A stretch of DNA of 64,000 nt. Origin: Bernardetiaceae bacterium. GTDB taxonomy: Bacteria; Bacteroidota; Bacteroidia; Cytophagales; Thermoflexibacteraceae. This document shows positions 57,385 through 64,000 of the stretch, one piece after another. The translations under genes and the position numbers were made by a program. The notes under the pieces are model-generated. The model was not told the DNA's origin. It saw only the letters and a program-made list of their open reading frames with translations, and did no database searches. How positions within the stretch are numbered: the stretch's first letter is position 1; the number at the start of each line of letters is the position of its first letter. Location of the stretch: the NCBI GenBank assembly GCA_025056255.1, contig JANWVT010000003.1, positions 209,181 through 273,180 on the forward strand, written 5' to 3'.

Positions 57385-57419
57385 AAAAGCCATCCTGTTC
57401 TTTTTAGGATGGCTTTTTT
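57385..57419 (+). terminator. terminator of groESL
   Basis: The perfect arms AAAAGCCATCCT (57385-57396) and AGGATGGCTTTT (57406-57417) end in a T-tract. Confidence 0.88.
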
Positions 57420-57436
57420 GTTGCTATATTCTGCAC

Positions 57437-57943
57437 ATGAAATCGCTACTTGCCAACCCCGACGGTTCAATTAATTGGGAAAAAATCCGACACGACTATC
57501 CCAAAGTAGCTGATAATCAGCTAAATGCAACTGCCATGATGCACCAAATGGAAGCTCTTGAACATCGAAACAATCCCTTGTGGATTGCTTATTATGGCGC
57601 ACTCCAAACCCTACAAGCACGCAGCATTTTCAATCCGCTGGAAAAATTGCAACTGACCAAGCGCTCGCAAGAAACACTGGCGCGTGCAGTGGCACTAGAC
57701 CCCGAAAACCCTGAGATTCGCTTTTTGCGGTTTTCCATCCAGTTAGGACTGCCCACCTATCTGAACCTTAGCCATCACCTTGCTGAAGACCGCCGCATCA
57801 TTTGCGAAAAATTGCCGCTGGCAGCTCAAAATAAAGCATTGCCGCTGCACCATATTCACAAAATTGCTTCTTTTATGCTGCGCGAAGGCAAACTGGAACC
57901 CACACAAAAAGTTGTGATGGAAAACTTATTAACTCAACTGTAA
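57437..57943 (+). CDS. conserved-looking hypothetical protein, all-helical
   Basis: A 168-residue soluble protein with no signal peptide or TM helix and no catalytic motif I recognise. It appears all-helical. The segment SQETLARAVALDPENPEIRFLRFSIQLGLPTYL resembles a TPR-type helix pair, and I recall similar uncharacterised Bacteroidota proteins with PENPEIRFLR-like cores. The ATG lies only 20 bases after the groEL terminator hairpin, so it is either expressed by read-through or from a promoter inside that hairpin region. Codon use and length support a real gene. Confidence 0.7.
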   Translation: MKSLLANPDGSINWEKIRHDYPKVADNQLNATAMMHQMEALEHRNNPLWIAYYGALQTLQARSIFNPLEKLQLTKRSQETLARAVALDPENPEIRFLRFSIQLGLPTYLNLSHHLAEDRRIICEKLPLAAQNKALPLHHIHKIASFMLREGKLEPTQKVVMENLLTQL

Positions 57944-57992
57944 TTTTTTGACAAATTTGAGCGTTCTGTTCTTGTTGCGCAAGTAATGCAAC

Positions 57993-58106
57993 TTAGCGCT
58001 TGAAAAGTGTCATCTCTCTTGCTACCGTTTCTTTGCTCACACGCATCTTGGTAGCCAGCTCCCAAACAGCAACATGCAAGAGCCAATCTTGGATGTTAGT
58101 TGGCAT
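57993..58106 (-). CDS. possible 37-residue small protein downstream of hisG
   Basis: A minus-strand frame starting ATG 58106 and ending TAA 57993 encodes a 37-residue peptide beginning MPTNIQDWLLHVAVWELATK and ending VAREMTLFKR. It is amphipathic and helical, with a composition more like protein than random DNA. It begins 24 bases after the hisG stop codon. There is no clear ribosome-binding site, so it may be a gene remnant instead. Confidence 0.3.
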   Translation of the reverse strand: MPTNIQDWLLHVAVWELATKMRVSKETVAREMTLFKR

Positions 58107-58129
58107 GAACCGAATGCTGCCAAAGGTTT

Positions 58130-58996
58130 TCAGACGATCATTTTTTCAATAGGAACCACCAAAATGCCTTGTGCCCCTTCTGCTTGTAATTTTTCAATTA
58201 CTTCCCAAAAGTCATTTTCATTGATAACCGAGTGCATAGATACCCATCCGGGTTCTGCTAAGGGCAATATGCTGGGGCTTTTCATACCCGGAATCAGTGC
58301 TTTGATAGCCTCTATTTTGGCTTGAGGGGCATTGAGCAAAATGTATTTATTGTTCCGCGCTGCTTGTACGGAACGAATGCGAAACAGCAACTTTTCTAAC
58401 AACGCTTGCTGCTCTTTGGACATATCTGGACGGCTAATTAGCACGGCTTCGGAATGAAAGATGGTCTGCACCTCTTTCAGTCCATTGGTAAACAGTGTGC
58501 TGCCCGAGCTGACAATATCGCATATGGCATCAGCGAGTCCTATGCTCGGCGCTATTTCTACCGACCCGCTAATTTCATGGATTTCAGCCTCTACGTGGTT
58601 GGTGCGAAGAAAGTTTGCTAAAATTTTTGGATAGGAAGTAGCGATGCGCTTACCTTGCAATTGTTGTATACCTTCGTAAGGTTCGTTTTTAGGCACAGCA
58701 ATAGACAAGCGACATTTAGAAAAGCCAAGTTTATGAGCAACAACTACGTTTTGTTGCTTTTCTGCTAATACATTTTCTCCAACAATACCAATATCAGCAA
58801 CTCCATCGGCTACGTAGCCGGGTATGTCGTCGTCTCGGAGCAGCAAAAACTCCATGGGGAAGTTAGTTGCCTCTGCTTTTAGTGCACCTATGCCATTTTT
58901 GAAGCTGATGCCGCACTCTTTAATCATTTGCAGGGAGTCTTCACTGAGCCGTCCCGATTTTTGAATGGCAATTCTAAGTTTTGTTAAATTTTCCAT
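58130..58996 (-). CDS. hisG: ATP phosphoribosyltransferase, long form (HisG)
   Basis: First enzyme of histidine synthesis: joins ATP and PRPP. The 288-residue length and C-terminal part (VSMHSVINENDFWEVIEKLQAEGAQGILVVPIEKM) show the long form with the regulatory histidine-binding domain. The catalytic half includes LRIAIQKSGRL at the start, DIGIVGENV, and the PRPP loop ICDIVSSGSTLFTNGL. No other his gene is adjacent; the upstream neighbour 9 bases away is an aldehyde dehydrogenase unrelated to HisD. Confidence 0.96.
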   Translation of the reverse strand: MENLTKLRIAIQKSGRLSEDSLQMIKECGISFKNGIGALKAEATNFPMEFLLLRDDDIPGYVADGVADIGIVGENVLAEKQQNVVVAHKLGFSKCRLSIAVPKNEPYEGIQQLQGKRIATSYPKILANFLRTNHVEAEIHEISGSVEIAPSIGLADAICDIVSSGSTLFTNGLKEVQTIFHSEAVLISRPDMSKEQQALLEKLLFRIRSVQAARNNKYILLNAPQAKIEAIKALIPGMKSPSILPLAEPGWVSMHSVINENDFWEVIEKLQAEGAQGILVVPIEKMIV

Positions 58997-59005
58997 GCGG
59001 CAAAG

Positions 59006-60445
59006 TTATGCAAAAAAGTGCCGCATCATTTTCAGCATATTGTCTATTTTTTCGCCGTAAGGTGGGTATAAGGTTTTCACCGTAGTGAACCCCACGCGCT
59101 GCCGCAATACTGCCCGTGGATTGGAGAAAGCTTCAAAGCCATAAAAGCCATGTGTTTTGCCCAATCCGCTGTTATTAATGCCGCCAAAGGGCAAACATGG
59201 GTTGGCTAAATGCACAATGCAATCGTTAATGCAAGTGCCACCAGCAGACGTTGTTTTCAAAATTTGGTTGATTTTTTTATCGTCTTTGCTGAATATATAT
59301 AAAGCAAGGGGCTTGTCCATGCTGTTTACAAAATCAATGGCTTCTTCTAAAGTGTTGTAGCTAACAATGGGAAGCACTGGACCGAAAATTTCTTCCTGCA
59401 TAATTTTCATGTGCGAAGTAACATGTGTGAGTACAGTAGGCGCAATAAACCGCTCTTCGGCAATGGTTTTGCCGCCAATAGCAATTTGAGCACCCTTGTC
59501 GAGCGCATCGGTAAGCAAGTGATGAATACGCCAAAAATGTTTTTCATTTACAATGCGCGCATAGGAAGAAGAATGCTCAATGCCTTGGTTATCAGGGTTA
59601 TAGTATTGGTCAATAGTGTTTTTGATTTGACCAACAAGACCTTCCTGCTGCTTGCAGTGAACCAGTAGGTAGTCTGGAGCTACACAGGTCTGACCATTGT
59701 TAACAAATTTGCCCCAAACCAATTTTTCAGCAGCATCTTTCAAGTCAGCACTTTCATCTACAAAAGCAGGTGATTTGCCACCCAGTTCCAACGTTACAGA
59801 GCTGAGGTGTTTAGCAGCAGCTTGCATAACAATTTTACCTATGGCGGGGCTGCCCGTAAAGAAAATATGGTGAAAGGGGAGCTCTAACAATGCTGCAGAC
59901 ACTTCGGCTCCGCCTTCGAAACAAGCTACTTCTTCGGGGGCAAACGTTTGGGCAATGACCCGACTGATAACAGCAGCAGTGTGTGGAGTGAGCTCGGAGG
60001 GTTTTACAATAGCTGTGCATCCTGCTGCAAGCGCATAAATTAGCGGTCCAAACACCAAATAGATAGGATAGTTCCAAGGAGCAATAATCAGAGAAACGCC
60101 CTTAGGCTCGTATTGCACATAAGATTTTGCCCCAAATAATGAGGCTGGTGTGCTTACTTTTTTAGGTTGCATCCATTTAGGCAAATGAGCAATTGCATGG
60201 CGCGCATCCATTAAAGTAGGCAACAGCTCGGTGGCAATCACCTCTGCACGCGGCTTGCGAAAATCGGCATATATGGCTTCAATGAAAGCATGCTCATGTT
60301 GCTTTATGGCGTCCATTAATTTTTTAAGTTTGGCAATGCGCTCAGCAGCAGTGCTGTTGCGCAACCGAATAGCAGCTTTTTGTTGAGCGGCAAATACCTC
60401 AGTAAATGACAACACGCCGGCTTCTAAGTAAGTAGTATGGCTCAT
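59006..60445 (-). CDS. aldehyde dehydrogenase (ALDH3-like)
   Basis: An NAD(P)-dependent aldehyde dehydrogenase, 479 residues. The sequence has APWNYPIYL near 122-130, FTGSPAIGKIVMQAA, TLELGGKSPAFV with general base Glu220, and NNGQTCVAPDYLL with nucleophile Cys254. Missing N-terminal oligomer features and the PWNYP variant point to the class 3/fatty or coniferyl aldehyde branch. It is upstream of hisG with a 9-base gap, so the two are probably co-transcribed. The substrate is unknown. Confidence 0.93.
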   Translation of the reverse strand: MSHTTYLEAGVLSFTEVFAAQQKAAIRLRNSTAAERIAKLKKLMDAIKQHEHAFIEAIYADFRKPRAEVIATELLPTLMDARHAIAHLPKWMQPKKVSTPASLFGAKSYVQYEPKGVSLIIAPWNYPIYLVFGPLIYALAAGCTAIVKPSELTPHTAAVISRVIAQTFAPEEVACFEGGAEVSAALLELPFHHIFFTGSPAIGKIVMQAAAKHLSSVTLELGGKSPAFVDESADLKDAAEKLVWGKFVNNGQTCVAPDYLLVHCKQQEGLVGQIKNTIDQYYNPDNQGIEHSSSYARIVNEKHFWRIHHLLTDALDKGAQIAIGGKTIAEERFIAPTVLTHVTSHMKIMQEEIFGPVLPIVSYNTLEEAIDFVNSMDKPLALYIFSKDDKKINQILKTTSAGGTCINDCIVHLANPCLPFGGINNSGLGKTHGFYGFEAFSNPRAVLRQRVGFTTVKTLYPPYGEKIDNMLKMMRHFFA

Positions 60446-60496
60446 GATAAATTAGGTGGTTTATTGGAAGCATCCCGTAATTTAATAACATGTTTT

Positions 60497-60504
60497 TACT
60501 TTTG
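60497..60504 (+). promoter_or_regulatory. -7 promoter box TACTTTTG upstream of the cyclophilin gene
   Basis: A perfect TAnnTTTG match 20 bases before ATG 60525. An AGAGGG ribosome-binding-like sequence lies 5 bases before the ATG. No well-placed -33 TTTG. Confidence 0.35.
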
Positions 60505-60524
60505 AAGAACCAACAGAGGGTAAC

Positions 60525-61031
60525 ATGCTAGGATTCTTTAAAAGAAAGGAAAACGATGACAGCACGCGTACCATCGCACGGATTTACACTTCGCAGGGCA
60601 TGATGGAAGCAGGTTTATTTACCAAAGAAATGCCTATCACTACGGCACATTTCATTCGCTTAGTAGAAAGTGAGTTTTACAATGGTTTGCATTTTTTTCG
60701 CTACATTCCTGAGGTGCTCATACAAACGGGTTGCCCCTACAATAATGGAATGGGAACCGCCCCCAATATGGGGCATATTGCCCAAGAGCCCTGTGCCATT
60801 CCGTTGGACGATGGCGTGCTTGCCATGCCGCATACTGCCCCACATCTGATTGGTTCTCAGTTTTTTATCTGTTTGAGTAGGCGTAATGCTGCCTATTTGG
60901 AAGGTGCATGTCCTGCTTTTGCCAAAATTACAACAGGCAGCACAGTAATGAGTCGTCTGCGTGCAGGGGACACTATACAGCGAATAGAAATTGTACAATT
61001 AAAAGAAGAAGAGGAAAAACAGGAGGAGTAA
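60525..61031 (+). CDS. cyclophilin-type peptidyl-prolyl isomerase
   Basis: A 168-residue cytoplasmic prolyl isomerase. It has TTAHFIRLVESEFYNGLHFFRYIPEVLIQTG, in which FFR keeps the catalytic Arg of the FHR motif, and later GSQFFICLS. No signal peptide is present. The C-terminal 15 residues are highly charged (KEEEEKQEE). It is a single gene facing the convergent ligase gene. Confidence 0.88.
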   Translation: MLGFFKRKENDDSTRTIARIYTSQGMMEAGLFTKEMPITTAHFIRLVESEFYNGLHFFRYIPEVLIQTGCPYNNGMGTAPNMGHIAQEPCAIPLDDGVLAMPHTAPHLIGSQFFICLSRRNAAYLEGACPAFAKITTGSTVMSRLRAGDTIQRIEIVQLKEEEEKQEE

Positions 61032-61167
61032 GAAGAAAGACAAACCGGCAAATTAGTTTGCAAGTGTGCCCTACCTCACGTATTTATTTGTAAGGTTCAT
61101 TTTGCCAAAATTGCGTGGAGCAAACAACAATGCAATTGCAAACTTGAGCTGAACTGCAAATGCCCCA

Positions 61168-62766
61168 TTATTTAATTGAAGCAGCCAACGCCTGTAGGTC
61201 GGCGAGTGTATTGGCTTCTTCGGGTTTTTTGTCGGTGCGCCAACGCAAAATGCGTGGAAATCGCAATGCTACGCCGCTCTTATGCCGATTTGAGCGTTGG
61301 ATGCCTTCGAAACCAATTTCAAACACAAGTTCAGGTTTAACGGTACGCACCGGACCAAATTTTTCTAAGGTATTTTTTTTGATAAAAGCATCTACCTGAG
61401 CAATTTCTTGGTCGGTCAAACCCGAATAAGCTTTGGCAAAAGTAACGAGCTTATCGCCATCCCAAACACCGAAGGTGTAGTCGGTGTAGAGTGTAGCGCG
61501 TTTTCCGTGCCCTTTCTGGGCATATATCAGCACGCCATCTATACTGAGCGGCTGCACTTTCCACTTCCACCAATACCCACGCATGCGTCCTGTTTGGTAG
61601 GCACTGGATAATTTTTTCAGCATCAACCCTTCGGCAGAGTGTTCACGAGCAGTTTGGCGGATAGCAGCCAATTCATCCCACGACCGAAAGGTAACAGTTG
61701 GGGAGATGCGCAAAGCCGGATGTGCAGTTTGCTCTACTACCTGTTCTAACAGTTGCCGCCGCTCTGCCAGCGGTCGGCTGCGCAAGTCGTTGCCTTCGTA
61801 TTCTAGCAAGTCGTAAGCTACAAATGCAACTGGTACCTCTGCCAACATTTTTTTGCTAAGGGTTTTTCTGCCAATGCGCTTTTGTAGCTCAGAAAAAGGA
61901 AGGGGCGTATTGCCTTGCCATGCCATTAGTTCACCATCTAGCACGCAAGATGCAGGCATAGCTGCCAATGGAGCCAGTTCGGGATACTTGTCGGTAACGA
62001 GTTCTTCGCCCCGCGTCCAGATGAAGTGTTGTCCTTGTCGCACAATGAGTTGCCCGCGAATGCCATCCCATTTCCATTCAGCCAACCACTCTTGAGCAGC
62101 CCCTAAGTCACTGATTTTTGCTTCGTCTAACGGATAGGCCAGACAAAAAGGATAAGGTTTAGATATGGCTTCGGTAATATTTTCGCCAAATAGCAGTTGC
62201 CGAAAAGTAGTTTGTTGCGGTTGCCAGTTGCCCATAAGGCGGTGGGCTACCTCCGCTTGGTCTATTTGGCAAGCTTCGGCAACGGCACGTATAATGAGCT
62301 GCTGCGAAATACCCACACGAAAACCACCTGTTATCAGTTTAATGAAAACAAATCGTTCTTGTGCCGAAAGTTGGTCGAAGGCTTCCATGAGGTTCGCTTT
62401 CTTGCTCTCCTCATCTAATTCGCCTAAACACTGCAAAAAGCTAATCCAATGGCTGAGGGTGTGATGGTGCGTTCTGTTTGGCGGAGGCAAAATGAGCGAA
62501 AGCGTTTCTGCTAAGTCACCTGTAATGTGATAGCTTTCTTCAAACAACCAGTCGGGAATCTGAGCAGCTTCTGCAGCCCATTGGCGCAATTGAGAAGTAG
62601 TTACCTGCCTGCGCGGACGCTTGCCGCTAAACAATGCCAGTAACCAGAGTTTATCCTCGTCGGGTGCGGTCGTCAAGTATTTTTTCAGAATATCTACCTT
62701 GTTGTTGGTCTTGTTGGTAGTGTCTAATTGAGCAAACAGTTCGGCAAAGGCTTTCATGCTATGCAC
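61168..62766 (-). CDS. ATP-dependent DNA ligase
   Basis: Seals nicks using ATP, 532 residues (start 62766, or Met4 at 62757). An N-terminal helical DNA-binding domain (about 1-200) precedes the nucleotidyltransferase core with the adenylated Lys232 in WKWDGIRG, DGELMAW, FVAYDLLEYEG, SAEGLMLKK and the closing WWKWK motif. An OB-fold domain is at the C terminus. This is the ligase type often clustered in bacteria with a Lhr-like helicase and a metallo-beta-lactamase exonuclease, but neither is present here. Confidence 0.95.
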   Translation of the reverse strand: MHSMKAFAELFAQLDTTNKTNNKVDILKKYLTTAPDEDKLWLLALFSGKRPRRQVTTSQLRQWAAEAAQIPDWLFEESYHITGDLAETLSLILPPPNRTHHHTLSHWISFLQCLGELDEESKKANLMEAFDQLSAQERFVFIKLITGGFRVGISQQLIIRAVAEACQIDQAEVAHRLMGNWQPQQTTFRQLLFGENITEAISKPYPFCLAYPLDEAKISDLGAAQEWLAEWKWDGIRGQLIVRQGQHFIWTRGEELVTDKYPELAPLAAMPASCVLDGELMAWQGNTPLPFSELQKRIGRKTLSKKMLAEVPVAFVAYDLLEYEGNDLRSRPLAERRQLLEQVVEQTAHPALRISPTVTFRSWDELAAIRQTAREHSAEGLMLKKLSSAYQTGRMRGYWWKWKVQPLSIDGVLIYAQKGHGKRATLYTDYTFGVWDGDKLVTFAKAYSGLTDQEIAQVDAFIKKNTLEKFGPVRTVKPELVFEIGFEGIQRSNRHKSGVALRFPRILRWRTDKKPEEANTLADLQALAASIK

Positions 62767-62820
62767 CTATAAACGGTGTTTGAGAGATAAACTATACATG
62801 AGGCAAGAAAGGTTTTCAGT

Positions 62821-63726
62821 TTAGCCAATGTCTTTTACCCACGCTACTGCTCGCCTTTCTACATATGTTTCGTTTGTGCCAAGCATTTGAAAGCCTACAT
62901 GCCCGCCTTGTGTAGTCAGTTCCAAATGTAAATAAGGATTTTGAGCGGCTTGTTGTTTGGGAAAACACTCGTCGGTCAGAAAAGGGTCGTTTAAAGCACT
63001 GATGAGCAAAGTGGGAATGCGGATGCCGTCTAAGAAGTTTTTGGAGCTAACGCTGGCATAATAGTCATCGGCATCGCGAAAGCCATGCAAAGGTGCAGTA
63101 AACAAATTGTCAAAATCTTTGAACACGCGCACTTTTTTGAAGTCGGCATAGCAAATTTTTTCTGGCATTAATTGCGATTTCAGCTTTATTTTTTTCTCTA
63201 AACGGCGCAAAAATTTATTTGTGTAGAAAATTTTTTGTGGTTTGGAAAGCTCTTTACTGCAGCTTGCCAAGTCGCAAGGCACAGAAACTGCCAATCCTTT
63301 TTTTATTTGGGGTGCCACATTCAGCCCGCGTTCGCCCAAATATTTCAAAGTAATGCTGCCACCAAGGCTAAAGCCAGCCAGTAAGATGTGTTTGTAACCT
63401 TTTGCAATGGCGTGTTGCACTACTAGCTCTAAGTCAGAGGTGTCGCCGTGGTGATAGAAGCGCGGCAGCCTGTTTATTTCGCCGCTGCAACTGCGGCAAT
63501 TCCAAGCCAGCCCGTCCCATCCCACTGCATACAGTGCTTTGATTAAACCTTTTACGTAGTGCCTTTGTGAGCTACCTTCTAAACCATGTGTTACAATCAC
63601 CAACCTGTTGCTCTTACCAGTTGCCCAGTCCAAATCCAAAAAGTCGCCGTCGGGTGTATCAATACGCTCTCTTTGGTAGCGTACTCCTGTTACTTTGCGC
63701 AGCAAACTCGGCACTATGGTTTGCAA
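62821..63726 (-). CDS. YheT-like alpha/beta hydrolase, 5' end cut off by IS630 insertion
   Basis: An alpha/beta-fold hydrolase of the YheT/ABHD family. It has VTHGLEGSS, the nucleophile elbow GFSLGG with Ser120, Asp in ALNDPFLTD, and His in QGGHVGF. Reading upstream of TTG 63726, the frame continues as VYFLNNPH before HLQTIVPSL, which matches the YheT N terminus (HLQTMLP), and then meets a TGA at 63751-63753. About 15-20 N-terminal residues are missing and replaced by IS630 sequence. The catalytic part is intact; translation might start at the TTG, but the native promoter and start codon are lost, so it may be a pseudogene. Confidence 0.8.
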   Translation of the reverse strand: MQTIVPSLLRKVTGVRYQRERIDTPDGDFLDLDWATGKSNRLVIVTHGLEGSSQRHYVKGLIKALYAVGWDGLAWNCRSCSGEINRLPRFYHHGDTSDLELVVQHAIAKGYKHILLAGFSLGGSITLKYLGERGLNVAPQIKKGLAVSVPCDLASCSKELSKPQKIFYTNKFLRRLEKKIKLKSQLMPEKICYADFKKVRVFKDFDNLFTAPLHGFRDADDYYASVSSKNFLDGIRIPTLLISALNDPFLTDECFPKQQAAQNPYLHLELTTQGGHVGFQMLGTNETYVERRAVAWVKDIG

Positions 63727-63747
63727 ATGAGGATTGTTCAGAAAATA

Positions 63748-64000
63748 TACTCAATGGAAAGAGGTTTTAGACTTAGGGACATGAAAATTCCAAGAAATTA
63801 GTGTCTCTAATTCCTGTTGGTATTGGGCGATAGGTTCAAAAAACTCAAAGACCTTTTCCTTGAAATGCTCAAACTTTTGGTAAAAACAACTATCTATGAC
63901 CTTCTTTCGCATAAACTTCCATAAACGCTCAATCAAGTTCAGATTGGGCGAGTAAGCAGGTAGAAAAATCTGTTTGATTTTTGTACCTTTTAGCCTTTCT
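63748..64000 (-). mobile_element. IS630-family insertion sequence, partial (3' end; rest beyond window)
   Basis: The similarity of the hydrolase stops near 63748-63751, where the transposase frame ends. TA dinucleotides at 63746-63749 fit the TA target preference of the IS630/Tc1 group. The terminal repeat cannot be defined without the other end. Confidence 0.65.
63751..64000 (-). CDS. IS630-family transposase, C-terminal part (runs off the window)
   Basis: The last 82 residues of a DDE transposase. The frame is open from the window edge and contains KQIFLPAYSPNLNLIERLW, the classic IS630 segment with the third catalytic acid (Glu in LIERLW). A basic helix MRKKVIDSCFYQKFEHFKEK follows. The TGA at 63751-63753 lies at the element's very end and is in the same frame as the truncated hydrolase behind it. 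Confidence 0.9.
   Translation of the reverse strand, partial: ERLKGTKIKQIFLPAYSPNLNLIERLWKFMRKKVIDSCFYQKFEHFKEKVFEFFEPIAQYQQELETLISWNFHVPKSKTSFH

Overview
The window looks like a chromosomal segment from a member of the Bacteroidota, most likely Cytophagales-like. This rests on a SusC/SusD pair, a secreted protease with a C-terminal type IX secretion (T9SS) sorting domain, a giant lamin-tail/Ig repeat protein, a fused E1 alpha/beta 2-oxoacid dehydrogenase, and promoter-like TAnnTTTG boxes in place of the usual -10 box. No plasmid, phage, CRISPR or rRNA signature is visible. The only mobile element is a partial IS630-type transposase at the right edge.

Layout. 0-3 kb: an arginine deiminase (-) and a glutamate dehydrogenase (+) diverge from a shared promoter region. 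3-10.5 kb: an OmpR-type response regulator and sensor kinase are followed by a complete czcCBA-type heavy-metal efflux operon, with helically phased CTTTAAG/TTTAA repeats just upstream of czcC. 10.6-18.2 kb: a 2530-residue secreted protein made of 12 Ig-like and 6 lamin-tail domains, five of them in ~0.8 kb repeats. 18.3-21 kb: an AAA-ATPase/PD-(D/E)XK protein and an MFS transporter. 21.6-25.7 kb: a (p)ppGpp synthetase/hydrolase, tRNA-Leu(UAG) and trigger factor. 25.8-29.6 kb: a BioF-like enzyme diverges from a sufS-sufE-sufT-like-bacilliredoxin operon. 29.8-39.5 kb: a subtilisin-like T9SS protease (-) diverges from a SusC/SusD pair (+). 39.9-43.4 kb: fused E1 and an LptF/G permease. 43.4-47.4 kb (-): TRAP permease genes dctQM and a TPR/SpoIIE phosphatase. 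47.5-55.2 kb: an S10 peptidase, an L,D-transpeptidase, an AddA-like helicase-nuclease and a DMT transporter. 55.3-58 kb: groES-groEL and a small conserved-looking protein. 58-64 kb: hisG, an aldehyde dehydrogenase, a cyclophilin, an ATP-dependent DNA ligase, and a YheT-like hydrolase whose 5' end is cut off by the IS630 element.

Working together. The two-component system and Czc pump form one metal-resistance module. The suf genes and bacilliredoxin form an Fe-S/thiol-redox module. The secreted S8 protease, SusCD and periplasmic S10 peptidase could together scavenge peptides, though this is inferred from position only. Most of the rest is housekeeping. No clearly new multi-gene system stands out. 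The most unusual items are the paired-cysteine architecture of the giant protein, the Glu-for-Asp change in the S8 protease, the phased repeats before czcC, and a diverged intergenic hairpin repeat present twice.
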